Assembly (NCBI GenBank): GCA_038277395.1
Contig: CM076196.1
Span: forward strand, 96,912,385 to 96,976,384
Direction of reading: 5' to 3'
Length of the DNA stretch: 64,000 bases
From: Dryocosmus kuriphilus
Taxonomy: Eukaryota; Arthropoda; Insecta; Hymenoptera; Cynipidae
Positions 11,514-22,518 of this stretch are shown piece by piece. Every line of letters starts with the position of its first letter. The stretch's first letter is position 1. Below the pieces are notes generated by a model. The model was not told the origin of the DNA. It saw nothing but the letters and a program-made list of their open reading frames with translations, and searched no databases. Made by a program: the position numbers and the translations under genes.

Positions 11514-11570
11514 AATCTCTCTATATTATAAAAATATCTCGACGCCGATGTTTCAGGATTCAAGAACCGA
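11514..11570 (+). mobile_element. Repeated terminus, possible Helitron 5' end (copy 2)
   Basis: This is the second copy of the ATCTCTCTATATTATAAAAA terminus seen at 7162. It is followed by CTCGACGCCGATGTTTCAGGA and a stretch ending in AAGAACC, parallel to the first copy. Two copies of one end with diverged interiors suggest two related insertions. Confidence 0.4.
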
Positions 11571-12772
11571 GGCCTACTCCGTCTCCACTTGATGCCTACC
11601 CCCTTACTGACTCATCTATCTTCCCCCTACCGCCGCCGCAGCTGTTTCAAGTATTCATATGTGCTATATTAGACCACGGACCATATTACCTTATATATTT
11701 TCTACTACATTTGCAGTGTGTATATATATATATGTGCGTGTGTGTGGTTTATATTATTATTCAAAATTATTAAACAATAGTCATCATTTATTTATTTAAT
11801 ATAATAATAATAAATGAAAACAATTAACTAAAATTAAGAAAAATTCTATATAACAAATAGTTTATGAAATATTTAGTAAAATTCCTTTCTTTGCTTAACT
11901 TTCGCTACATTTTTATTAATTATTCAAAACAATAGGCCCAGGCATGGTTCAGTCCTAGCCCAGTCTTAGTCCAGCTCTGAATCATATTCTGGTCAGCCTT
12001 GTTACAGCCCTCTTCATTCTTTCATTGCTGTTCCGTTGTTTCAAGAATTGAGCTGATAGCATTTTGGCCCAACCTTATACCAATTAGTTACTTTGACCTA
12101 AGCTTATACTTTTCGTATACTTATGTATACTTTTACATTTTTCATAATTTTTAAATATTAGGATAAATGAATATATCTAATTTAAGAGGTGAAAAGTTTG
12201 TCATAATTCAAATTCAAAATACTATAATTAATATCATATAGTTAATATAAAATAAAAACAAAATGTATGTATGATCTTGTAAAATAAAATTAGTTGCAAA
12301 CTCAGTTGATGAGAAGAAGTTAAAAAATGTTAAGATGCATCATAAAAGTGTGGGTAAAAAGTTTTAAAATTGTGGGAGATTTTTAAAGAAACATTCAGAT
12401 GTGAGACGACCCTCAAAGTACCCGCGCGCCTAACATGAACCAATTTGCATTGAAAATATCCTGCACCTCCCAGTTACTTTTTGATTGTGTTTTGGGCATG
12501 TTGTCCGAGTATTTTAAACTTAAAATGAAAAAATCTATTAGGCTGTTCTTGAAAAAAAAAACTAATTTTTAAGATTTTTCCGCTCTAATTTTTGAGTACT
12601 TTGATCTAATTTTAAAATGAAAAATTAAAGAAATTAGGAAATAAAATTTCACTTTACCTAACATACTCTGGAGACATCTCCAAAACAGAATCAGAAAGAA
12701 ACCGAGATGTGGAAACTCTTATGTTTCAAAATTATTTCAGGTTAGGCGTAGGATATTTTAAGACTCGGGTCG
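11571..12772. other. AT-rich, nothing identified
   Basis: There is a short (TA)n/(TG)n tract near 11721-11747. At 11945-12000 is a run of imperfect CAGTCCTAG-like words. No gene or complete element recognised. Confidence 0.4.
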
Positions 12773-12964
12773 TACAGTTAAAAGCATGTATGCCTTATGT
12801 TTGGTAAGTAGGTCCAAAAATGAAAATGGCATCAACTCTATACGTTTGTATGAACTATGGCAATGCAAGTACACGCCAGAGTTCATACAAGCGTATAGAT
12901 TTGACGCCATTTTCATTTTTGGACCTGCTCCCCAAAACATAAGGCAGACATGCTTTTGACTGTA
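12773..12964. mobile_element. Hairpin MITE with TA target duplication (Tc1/mariner-like ends)
   Basis: Almost the whole 192 bp is one inverted repeat. The left arm TACAGTTAAAAGCATGTATG pairs with TACAGTCAAAAGCATGTCTG read from the right end. The match continues through CCTTATGTTT, AGGTCCAAAAATGAAAATGG and CTATACGYTTGTATGAACT, with a loop of roughly 25 bp. The flanking TA at both ends and the CAGT terminus fit a non-autonomous Tc1/mariner-type element. It sits about 200 bp upstream of the first KANK exon, inside the presumed intron. Confidence 0.85.
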
Positions 12965-13181
12965 CATCTGAAAGTTTTTTTTATAATTTAAAAAAATATA
13001 TGTAAATTGTTTTTTTTATCAAATAACCCAAAATGAGAGGGTGAGACACTCATGCATACATACACTGAAACATGTCAAATCTGAAAAGAGATTCAATATT
13101 TAAAAAATGTTAGAACTTTTTTTTCTGTGTATGTTTAGGGTAATAAGAAATATAAGATGAGTAATATTTGTTTTTTGCAGG

Positions 13182-13786
13182 TTACGGGAATTGCAGTCCA
13201 TCAAACTCAATGAGGAAAAAAAACAGTCTTACAAGCAGACCATTGTTCGCAAAAAGAAATTGGAGATGAAGAAAAGTATGGCTTACCGGATTCCTCACTA
13301 TTCCAGCCTATTCAAGAAAAACCTAGACAAAAAGTTGAACCTTCCAAAGAAATGCGAGCCGCCATGAAAGTTCTCAATGACAATTTAAAAAAATCGCATA
13401 GTAAAAATATTTCGTATCAAATGAAAAGTGCAAATGATATTATACAGCAAGAGTGGTTCAAGATATCGAGTACAGCGAACGCAAATCCTCTTGACGTGGA
13501 AGATTATTTGGATTGTTTCGAAGAATCCTCTGGTTCACTTTTACAATATATTGTCAATTTGACAGATTCCAGCAGAAATACAGCTATGCATTATGCAGTA
13601 TCGCATGGCAATTTTGACGTAGTATCTATTCTCTTGGATTCTAAAGTTTGTGACATTAACAAAGCGAATAAAGCAGGATACACCGCTATTATGCTAGCAG
13701 CACTTGCAGACGTCAGAAATTCTACACACGCATCTGTGGCAAAGAGACTTTTCCAAAATGCAGATGTCAATATAAGAGCTAAGCTG
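13182..13786 (+). CDS. KANK-family ankyrin-repeat protein, internal exon (with apparent frameshift)
   Basis: This encodes the linker and first ankyrin repeats of a KN-motif and ankyrin-repeat (KANK) protein, a cytoskeletal and adhesion scaffold family. The exon follows a good acceptor (TTTTTTGCAG at 13171-13180). From about 13265 the frame reads EEKYGLPDSSLFQPI and then QEWFKISS, DVEDYLDCFEE, NTAMHYAVSHGNFDVVSILL and NKAGYTAIMLAAL. These are the hallmark segments of the KANK ankyrin domain. It ends at a donor (CTG|GTAATA, 13786/13787) in phase 0, which joins exactly to the next exon. The 5' part (13182-13260) is open in another frame (LRELQSIKLNEEKK), so one indel or an unseen intron lies between about 13216 and 13270, perhaps in the 8-A run. 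Upstream exons encoding the KN motif are not visible in this window. Confidence 0.88.
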
Positions 13787-14323
13787 GTAATATATTTACA
13801 TTGTGGACAAAAATATGCTTTTCTTTCAAAGTATAGAGGAGGATGATACCTATTGGATACTAGAACATACTGGATAATGCGTATTTTTTCATAGTAGGAA
13901 CATGATTATTTAATGAACTTTAATAATCTTTTACAAGAAGTTATTTTATTAGAATTTTGGTAAAAAATTGTTAAGTGAATTAATATGATTCCTCTTTTGA
14001 GAAAATTCGCATTATCTCGTATTCACAGATATCCCCTGTATAAAAAATATAAACTTCGTAGTCAGAGGGTTAATTTAAAATGACTCGCATATTTTCAGGA
14101 TGGGAATGTTGTTTATTTTAATTTCCTAATGAGTGAGGAATGAAGTGAAAAAAGTATACTTAGATATATTGAAGCTCAGAATATTGAAAGCGAAATGAAT
14201 AATTGGTTTCATTTAAGTACTTCTACGCTTCAAAGAACCTAACTTGCTAGATCATAATTTATTTTATTATCAAGAGAAATATAAAATTTCTTATTTAATC
14301 ATTAGTATTCCATATTATTTTAG
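13787..14323 (+). other. KANK intron
   Basis: A GT...AG intron between phase-0 exons, with donor GTAATA and acceptor ATTTTAG. It is AT-rich, with no repeat or ORF of note. Confidence 0.85.
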
Positions 14324-14770
14324 CATGGACAAACTGCGTTGATGTTAGCGGTTTCACACGGACGTAAGGATATGACACAATTACTTTTGGATGCAGGAGC
14401 AGCGATTAACATTCAAGATGAAGATGGAAGCACTGCATTAATGTGTGCAGCAGAGCATGGTCATGCGGATATTGTTCGACTCCTTCTAGCTCATCCAGAA
14501 TGTGATCCATCCATTACTGATGCAGATGGCAGTTCTGCTTTAAAAATTGCCCTCGAAGCTGGAAATAGAGATATAGGAGTACTACTTTATGCTCACGAGC
14601 ATGTTAATAGAGGAACAAGTCCGTACTCCTCAATAAGGAAAAGTCGTCGAAGTTCTAAACCAACGACAGCTAACGGTTCTTGCCCTTCAGCTCCTGTTAG
14701 CCCAGCTACATCTCGAAGATTTCATTCATCTCTGATATCTTTGAATGCATCAAAATATTCCGAAAAATAA
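14324..14770 (+). CDS. KANK-family ankyrin-repeat protein, terminal exon
   Basis: The acceptor ATTATTTTAG precedes CAT GGA CAA ACT, giving HGQTALMLAVSHGRKDMTQ directly after the preceding exon's ...NIRAKL in phase 0. The exon supplies the last ankyrin repeats: LLLDAGAAINIQDEDGSTAL, MCAAEHGHADIVRLLLAHPE, then DADGSSALKIALEAGNRDIG and VLLYAHEHVN. It ends in a Ser-rich tail of about 50 residues (SSIRKSRRSSKPTT onwards) and a TAA at 14768-14770. In the family this C-terminal domain binds partner proteins such as kinesin KIF21. The intron between the exons is 537 bp and AT-rich. There are no stops in the exon, so the host gene is probably functional here. Confidence 0.92.
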   Translation, partial: HGQTALMLAVSHGRKDMTQLLLDAGAAINIQDEDGSTALMCAAEHGHADIVRLLLAHPECDPSITDADGSSALKIALEAGNRDIGVLLYAHEHVNRGTSPYSSIRKSRRSSKPTTANGSCPSAPVSPATSRRFHSSLISLNASKYSEK

Positions 14771-15072
14771 TATTATTTTCCTACGAAATATTATTTTTTT
14801 AACTTTATTACTAGTAGAGTAACTGATTGGAAAAGGCTGTTGCCTTAACCTGAGAATGATGTACACTTACATAATTTATCTTAACTCTCTAAAAAATAAC
14901 GTAAAGAAACATTATACATTAAGCTTGATATATTTTAAGAAATTAAAAAAAATAAGTAATATTTTGTAACTCTTTTCAAGTTAAAATCCAAATATGACTT
15001 TCTGTGTTTAAAAAAATGCAGATTTTGTTTACTGTCCAGCAATGTTTACGGCTTGTAGAATTCGACGTTTTA

Positions 15073-15078
15073 AATAAA
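15073..15078 (+). promoter_or_regulatory. Candidate KANK poly(A) signal
   Basis: AATAAA lies 303 bp after the KANK stop, within TTTTAAATAAATCTTTCC. It is the first canonical hexamer I see downstream of the stop. The 3' UTR assignment is inferred. Confidence 0.5.
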
Positions 15079-15671
15079 TCTTTCCTGAAGTAAGTCTTCT
15101 ACCATGCATTGCTGAATTAACAAGAGGTAAGTGTGTCTAATAATAGCATATCATGTAATTATGTGAATTAGCGAACAAGTGTGTAAATACATAGTAGTTT
15201 AACAATGAAAAACTGCAATATCTTTTTTGTTGCACATACATGCAAAACCGTCGTTTGCTCACCGTACTTTGCCTACCGTTTTTCTTCTAGCATCATCAAC
15301 AGGTTAAAAAGAAGTATTGAAAGAGTATGAAAATCATCGAAAATCACTGCCAATATTTAAACAATAAAGTTAACTGTCATTCAAGAAGAAGACGACAGTT
15401 CGCGCGATGTCAATTATTTCATATTATTTACTAATATAAAATTTGAAGCGTGTTCCTCCTGACATAAAAGGAACAAATTATTATATACAGTTTTTGTGGA
15501 AAAAGCTTAATTAAGTTCGAAATTTAAATATGTGACAACATCATTGTTCTTAAATGTGCATAGTGTCGTGCGTCCAGAATAAAATTTTGACCGTTTTGTT
15601 CAAGACATATTTTCAGTATTCTTTTTTTCCTTATCAGAATTTAAATTATATTGTAATTTTTATACAGAACT
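15079..15671. other. Unassigned AT-rich spacer
   Basis: Nothing recognised downstream of the presumed KANK 3' end. Confidence 0.4.
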
Positions 15672-15850
15672 TTTCCATGCTTAAAATACCGGATAGGATC
15701 CGATAGAAACAGGATAAGTATTGTCTACAAGTCTATTCGAATCTGTCTGAGACGCGGATCCAAAAATTCAATTGATCTGAGTCAAAACGGTCATAGGTAT
15801 GTTCGGGTCTTTCGGTATTTGTCCAGGACGCGGAACCAAAAATTATTATA
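15672..15850. repeat. Degenerate copy of the GGATAG repeat-element end
   Basis: TGCTTAAAATACCGGATAGG and the following ATCCGATAGA match the left end of the TIR element at 57600 (CTGCTTAAAATGACGGATAG, then GATCCGATAGA). Two imperfect internal units ending in GACGCGGAWCCAAAAATT follow about 75 bp apart. It is a relic of the same dispersed family. Confidence 0.65.
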
Positions 15851-15937
15851 TTTTAAAAATTTTTCTATGACAGTTTTTTTCTCCAGTAGTCGAAAACAAA
15901 AGGACTTTTATTCTTAGCTGTGAAAAAATTCCTCTCT

Positions 15938-16011
15938 AGCTCTGTTGTGATTCGAACCCAGGTCTTCAGATTGCCGGTCTGGTGTTTTTACCCATTAGGC
16001 TACGAAGGGGA
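15938..16011 (-). mobile_element. tRNA-like sequence (SINE head or tRNA pseudogene)
   Basis: Read on the minus strand, a box-A-like TAGCCTAATGGGTAA (16002-15988) is followed by TGGGTTCGAATCAC (15960-15947), a close box B. A short anticodon-like hairpin CAGA-CCGGCAA-TCTG sits between them, but the residue at position 33 is not U and the acceptor stem does not close. It is therefore a tRNA-derived retroposon head or a tRNA pseudogene rather than a working tRNA. Confidence 0.6.
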
Positions 16012-17764
16012 AGGAGATTCATTATTTCTTTCACAGCCTCTTACAAGCGAAGGACGAAGAACTCGTCCAGTGCTCAACAACGCGTAATAGAATTATCCTA
16101 ATGTACGAGTTTATAGAAATCTTAAAAGTCGCAATAAATTAACTTTTTATAAATATAAATTTGTAGAGAATGACGAAACGGAACTTTTTTCTGTTTGCAG
16201 TTTTTTATCTAATGATTATTTTTAATTATAAAAATTAAAAACTGAAAAATTTTGTCTCAAAATTAAATAAGATTTGAAAATATAAATCGTTCTAACTTTG
16301 ATAAATCTCGCTGCAATTGTTTGAAGCTGGGTAATGGGTGTAATACACATAAAGCATAGTCCACTGAAGCTTACAAAATGATAAAATAGCTGGCAATATC
16401 TTGCTGTTTAAGGATATTTAATTGCAATTTGAGGATGGTCGGTAACCGTGTTTTTTAGTTTCGTCGACAAAAATTATCCACAAAAATTCAAAGTTGAAAA
16501 CAAATTTTAGTGAGGCACTTGCTCCTCCCTGTCGAAGGAAGATTTTTGGAAATTTTTAGATTCCATCTGTTTTCGTATTTCCAACTTACAGCGGCGTAGC
16601 CCAGTAGCCACTTCCCTGGCTACGCGACTGGCAACTTAAGTATTTTAAACAGACACTTTGCAAAAAGATTTCCTCAACCCGGCAGGATTTCATGGTTGTG
16701 TGAGGGGATTTGCTAGACAGTTTTCCGAAAAAAGTAAAAATATCGATGCTAAAATACGATAATGGAAAAGTGTTGAAATGAGGGGAAGTAGAGGAAGAGT
16801 TCCAATGGTTAGAAGGAGAAAGCAATACCAGAATAATACTTACAACCTGTAAATGATTATTTTAGGGACTGAAGAGACACTGCAACTGCATTCGCGGCAA
16901 GGCAGCACTTTTTTCTTTACATCGAATTTCCCATTTTGCACAATACAACCACATTCCATGTGAAAAACATTAAGATTATAAAAATAATTGTATTCAACAA
17001 GTGGAGTTATGACACAAATTGACAGGACTCGGCGCTCGTCACGTCAACCAGGCTAAAACAACCGCAATGGAAAGTCTTGCAGAAGGATACACATTCTCAC
17101 TGTCGGATGGCGCACATATCGTTTTCTTTCCGCACTTCACCTCTGTCTCTCAAGTTTGCTGTTGTCTCTCTTCATCCTCCGTAAATCCTATCGTTTTCCC
17201 CTTCCCACACGTACAACCTCCCATTGATGACACCTAACTTCAAACCTTACCGTTTTTCGTAGTTTTTCGCAGTTTTTCGTCTTTTGCGTGTTGAGTGGTT
17301 TTAAGCAGTGAAAAACAGTGAAAAATTAAAATGCCCAGCAGAGACAAGCAGAAGTGTGTTACGTACCGTTAGTTATGTTAAATTTACTTTCAATACGGGG
17401 AGGCTTCCACAAACTGCCGAATCTAACTTTACGCTAAATTCGTTTTTATTATTGAGTAAGAAATGTCTACTCTCAGGCGGAGAGTGACATCAATGCCATG
17501 CTTAATTCTGAGGGGGTGATGTGATTTTAAGAAAAGACAAAGCGTTTATCTTAATATGTTCAAATGTGTAAAAATAACAACCAATTTATTTAAACATAAC
17601 AAGAAACGATACTTTACATTACCCTTTCCATTTGTTCTTACACTACCATTTCCATTGAAGATCGACTGTAGAAGGAAAGAGAGTCTTCCTTTCTGTACTC
17701 CCTTTGGAAATGAGCTATTGCGGATTTTCTGCAGCACTTTTGCGTTACACCGACACATGCACAA
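16012..17764. other. Unassigned, with one weak Cys-rich open segment
   Basis: No gene can be defended. On the minus strand 16960-16850 reads a short Cys-rich stretch (HMECGCIVQNGKFDV, then LPCRECSC) bounded by an ACAG/GT splice-like sequence, which could be a small exon. A plus ORF at 17019-17237 and both strands around 17546-17768 are open without recognisable content. TTTTTCG(T/C)AG words repeat at about 17250-17285. Confidence 0.3.
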
Positions 17765-18774
17765 GTAACTTTTAGTTTTTTTTGTTTCTTTTATAATTAC
17801 CGTGAAAAAGGAATAGACTGCTTTTAGCGTGAAGAGCGACAGTGCTTTTAAAAAATCTCTCCTCTATCCATTTTCTCACTAATTCTAAATTTGAATTTTT
17901 ACTTCGAAATTTCTTCTCTCGTTTTGAGATTCGAGAGAAGAATCTTTCTCCGTGATATTTTTCCACGGTACCTCGCGCTCTGTTCAACAAACTTTAAATG
18001 TAAGTTTTTAAAGTTTCAAAAACTAACAACACGTCGGGCGAGTTCTTTTTCAAATTTGGAGTTTTACGTCCGCACTGTATCGATAGATTATACCTCTCCT
18101 TTTTGCTTTTGGATCGAAGACTACCGAAAACCGATCCTGAACCGCAGACGGGCGATTATAACTTTAACTTTTTTTTATTTTGAGAAAGATACCGAGAGAA
18201 GAACCACTCGTTAGTACGTTCTTCCTCAGACTGCGATTTTGTTTTAGCTCGTCGGCTAGTGTTAAACTTTTTCAGTGGGGATTTTTAATGATTTGGAAGT
18301 TGAATGTACGGAAGGATGGAATTTGCTGATCAATGGTTGCTGCAAGATTCGCCCAAACTGATCGAACGCTATTTATAGCTGTTGTCAGCAATTTGGCAAT
18401 TTGAATTCACGTTTATATGTGACAGGAATATTTGCAATAGGGTTTTTGCAATAGAATTCTTGTAATAGAATTCGCTGAATTAACCAAATTGATTTTTAAT
18501 ATTACTTTTAAATTATCCTTGTCTTGAACTGACAATTAGAAATGCATTGGTGGTTATTTTAATTCAACATTTTATGCATATTGACAGATATCTGCACATA
18601 CTCGCTTAGCTCTATTCTCTATGAGACATTTTATCGCTACTCAGATACATCCATATTCGTATGCACCTGCGAAAAATGAATTCTAAATTAGATACCTGGA
18701 AACTAGTTGATACTCATGTTTACCTATATCCTTCTTCATTTATTTTATTTTAAATAGTTACTTATGTAACAACT
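17765..18774 (-). repeat. Putative errantivirus 3' LTR
   Basis: Downstream of env on the minus strand, a purine-rich tract (CCGGGGTGA) is followed at 18774 by AGTTGTTACATAAGTAACT. Gypsy-type errantivirus LTRs characteristically begin AGTT and follow a polypurine tract, so 18774 is a credible LTR start. The far end near 17765 (reads ...AAAAGTTACT) is a guess from the matching ACT ending. No second LTR is present for comparison. Confidence 0.35.
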
Positions 18775-18838
18775 TCACCCCGGAATATTGGGCTTTCGTC
18801 CGCGATAACGTAGGTCAACAGGATTCAGTCTCTCAGGC

Positions 18839-21110
18839 TTATATTTTTCTATTTAAATTGTTAAACAAATTTTTACTCGCATGTAAGTTTTTACACAATT
18901 CTTTTCGACAGTGCAAGCATACGTACACAGGTCTGCGCAGCTGTTTACATATGTTTATGCATACATGTCTAGTGTCTACCCATACATACACACATTCATA
19001 TACATACACACTTTCTGCAGGCTGTAAGTTTTGAAGGGGCAGTTGGATTACAGGAATGCCCTGCGGTCCCAGGTTCGTCGGCACAGATCGTCGTAGCGGA
19101 AGTGGATTTGCTGGTACTTTTGAGTTAGTACTCTCTATATTAAGAGTAGCAACAGGTAATAAGATGCGAACGGGAGACGTGTACCGTGTATCTTCATCGA
19201 TTTTGTTTTCGTTTATGGTCGCTTCTTGCCGAGATTCTGAGCAGGTACAACGTGTCAGGCTTCGTATTTGGGCCAAAATTCGTAGGCGGCAACAAAGTGC
19301 GAGAAGACCAATGGCGAGAATTCCAATACTCGTGTAGGAGCTATGGATCAACATATCTTGGCTCCTACTTGCTTGTCTTTGGGAAGTTATCTCTTCTAAT
19401 TGTTGTTCAATCTGTTCTAATTTCATTTCGTTTCCCTAGAAAGTTTTTTCTCGAAGCAAAGTGTTTTTCGACGTGCTTGATTTTAGTTCATGGGATTCTT
19501 CGAAATTCTGACTTTTTAGCAATATAGGGGACAATTCAGACAGGTCTGAATGAAATCGAGGTTCATTAATAATTTCTGAAGTTTGTTTTCTTGACGTCAG
19601 GGCTGGTAGATTTATTTCGTTCGTCTTTACTCTGCATTCAGGTGCAACTTGTAACAACCTGATTCCAGAACTCTGTAGGCCCTTCGTAGGTTACCCCGGA
19701 CAAATCACTTCGGGGTTGAACATGTTCGAGAGTGAATAGAGCCAACCGCTCAATTATGGTAAAGACTCAAAGTAGGGCAACGACCTATACGATATCTGAA
19801 TATTGCAGAGCCAAAAGGATTCGGAAATTGGATTTTTCAGCAGTTCGCTTTCACATGTTTGGTGCGAAGAAACTTCAAAGATTGGGTAGTTGCCTGGACA
19901 GAGGTAATATTAGTTTACATTTTTACAATGTTCCACCTCTCCTTGTTTCATGAGGATATATGTTCTTTCTGCATTATCCATTGCATTGTGCGAGTACTCA
20001 GACCGGACGTATGCTTTCTCTGAAGCATTTCTGAGGATGGGCTGCACCAATAGCATCGCGTGCAGTTGATATAAGTTGTAATAGGTTTTATGCAGGAGAG
20101 GGATATGTAAGAGGTTTCCAGTGGTTCCATTCTTACAGATTAGGGTGGCGGCAGCCACCATTGCTAATTCTTCTATGCTGATATTGGGCCCTGGATTGGA
20201 AAGGAGAGTCCTGGAGCATGATTTTGAACGTCTGTATATCGGCTCAAGTTTTTCAGAAGCTGACAGAGATGGATGTAATTGGTTTTGTCGTGCTGCATGT
20301 CTAACATCGAGGATTCGATCAGTGGACCTTATATAATGGTCTAAGCTACTATCGGTGACCCTAAGAACCTTATTTAACGCTGCAGTATAATCTAACTGCG
20401 TTAGAGCAAGGCTTGCTTCATTAATCCTCCTAGTCGTTTAAGTTCGGCCCTAACCGATCTTGTCTTTCATTCTGCTCCTTACTTCTTCGATGGATTTCTT
20501 CTAACTGTGCTCGGAAAACATGAACTTGTTGTCCGACGAGATGGGAGATGTTTGCTCCGACTCGATTGAGGTTGATAATTTCCTCCTCAATGCGTTGTCC
20601 ATCAACTTATGTCATGAGGCCGGCTACGAGTCATATGATGCCTCCTAGGAATCCTAGCATAGGTGTTGTTCGACGACTTCTCATCCCTTTAGGTATTTTG
20701 GATGGTATCTTTCGGGATCTTTGTCGCGTCAACTCGTCGATTTCTCGGAGCACTTGTTGGAGGTTCTCAGCTATATGTAACTTTGAATCGGGGTTGTAAT
20801 TCTCGATTATTTTTCTGCAGTCTTTTTTCAGTATTGGAAGGCAGTTTTCAGGGAGACCCTTTAATTTAAGCATCTGGTCCTCCAAAAACTATTGGATCTG
20901 GTTAAGGTGGAGCAAAGTGATAATTCTCCATGTGCCCGATGCCTGCCTCATTGGTCCTAGACTCTCGAAATAGATTCCGGTGCTATTGTTGAAATTTAGT
21001 ATCCGGTGGGTGTCTCGAGCGTCCTGACAGATCGCTGCTCTGAGAAGAGTCAAGGTAAACCAGATAAAAGCGAATGTGGTGTCTATTGTGGTATATTGAA
21101 ATCTAAAAAT
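18839..21110 (-). pseudogene. env: Errantivirus env (baculovirus F-like envelope glycoprotein), broken
   Basis: The reading frame is split into several pieces. A hydrophobic signal-peptide-like segment lies near 21090-21040. A Lys/Arg-rich stretch at about 20720-20685 is followed by a Gly-rich hydrophobic segment. That arrangement matches the furin-type cleavage site and fusion peptide of F-like insect retroviral envelopes. A membrane-spanning segment at about 19355-19300 is followed by a basic cytoplasmic tail; this last piece is an open frame from 19426 to 18839. Frameshifts and stops between about 20630 and 19430 and elsewhere interrupt the ORF. In functional errantiviruses the product mediates cell-to-cell transfer; this copy cannot. 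Position after integrase on the same strand supports the call. Confidence 0.75.
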
Positions 21111-21416
21111 AGACGGGAGTTAGATTTTCTTTATAAATGATTGTGAAGTTGAACGTGCGTCATCGAGATTGAAATTTTCCCCAAACAAAAGGTGAAACAT
21201 AATGAAAATTTTCTTTTCTTTTGGTTCAACTACGCTCAGAGGGAAAGTGATTAAGGTCATAGCTATCCCTTATTTTATTGCGTTTAGATTAAAAATATCG
21301 TTTGGAACATTATTCGATCTGGGATGGCATATTTTCAACTTCAACGCTTCCTTGATATACTGGCTAGTAACTTCTTAGCGGCTAACAGTGGGTTACTAAG
21401 AGTTTTTCAGCATGTT

Positions 21417-22500
21417 TCATGAAACGTTCTCCGTTAGCGGCTTCAGGACAACGTTTTTGTTTTCGGTGAATCCAACAGAAGTATACGGGCCTCGTTCTCT
21501 ACTGGCGAATTTACCCGTTCTCGCGTCCTTGACTACAAAAACCTGATCGCTTATTTTGCCATTTAATGGCCGAGCCTTTTTGTCGTACTGGGCTTCTGAG
21601 CGAAGCTTGGCTTTGATCAAGTTCTTCGCTGCGATGTTTTGAATTTGGGTCAATCTTACAACAAAATCACGTAAGTAGGACCCATACGTTTCTAGGTCTT
21701 ACTCCTGAGGGAAAGAACTAGGTATTCGGGCTAACCTGCCGAAAACCAACTCGTATGTCGTGAAATTAGTCGCCTCGTTGACCGACGTGTTATATGTGAA
21801 CATGGCAAAAGGGAGCAATCGATCCCATTCGTCATAGTCATTCGCATAGTGCTTTACATAGTCGGTCAACACGATGTGGCTTCTTTCTAAAGAGCCATTA
21901 GTTTGCGGTCGATAGCCTAATGTTGTCAATGGTTTGATATTAAAGAGCTTCTCAAGTCTCCTCATCAATTGGCTGACAAAGCTACCTCCGCTATCCGTGA
22001 GGATGCACTTAGGTGCATGATATTGGAATATTAGAGTAGTCGCAACCGCATGTGCTATGGTGGATGTTTTAATATCTGGTACAGGGACGGATATACAATA
22101 TTTACTGAAGTTATCTTGCACTGTTAAAATATGCCTATTCCCGTTAGATGTGGTTGGTAGTTTCCCAACTGTATCGAGGGACACTTTTTCGAACGCACCG
22201 AAAGGAGTGCCAGTTATAAGCATTGGCTCCCTTGTTCTGGCTCGGACCAGCTTCTGTTCAAGGCAGCTCTTGCCACCTCGAATGTATTCGCAAACTTGAT
22301 CCCGCAAACCGGGCCAGAAATAGTGTGATTATTTTATCACCATCCTGGAAAGTGTGGGGCAGTATTTCTGTCATTTTATTTTGTGGGAGAGTTCCTAAGA
22401 GGTCTTCAGAGTTGGCCATGCGGCAACTTATGCTCGCATTACGCCTTAGGGCAATTTGAAGGTTTTTTAATTCCTGAGTCACATCATTCCAGTCGATTTT
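21417..22500 (-). pseudogene. pol: Errantivirus pol, integrase part
   Basis: A minus-strand frame at 22307-21699 carries the retroviral integrase core with the three spaced acidic residues in the usual contexts (D in an LDTVG-like site, D in TDSGG, E in GSLERSH). It is preceded by the zinc-binding WPG..C..C segment at about 22330-22250. The open frame at 21653-21417 holds the basic integrase C-terminal domain. Upstream coding from about 22482 is present, but RNase H and reverse transcriptase are absent. A stop after 21699 separates core and C-terminal frames. The core itself is intact for about 200 codons, so this part decayed less than env. Confidence 0.88.
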
Positions 22501-22518
22501 GTCGTCATGCCGATACTG

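Larger units (their letters stand above)
18775..22515 (-). mobile_element. Errantivirus (Ty3/gypsy with env), 5'-truncated relic
   Basis: In minus-strand order the segment holds the integrase zinc-binding region, integrase core, integrase C-terminal part, env and a putative polypurine tract. Gag, protease, reverse transcriptase and RNase H are missing. The element is cut at about 22515, where an unrelated gypsy element in the opposite orientation begins. Integrase followed by an env ORF is diagnostic of insect errantiviruses. Multiple stops and frameshifts make it an inactive genomic copy. Confidence 0.85.

Noticed and set aside
18839..22515. Intact, potentially infectious retrovirus
   Set aside because: 5' half missing; env and pol interrupted by several stops and frameshifts.
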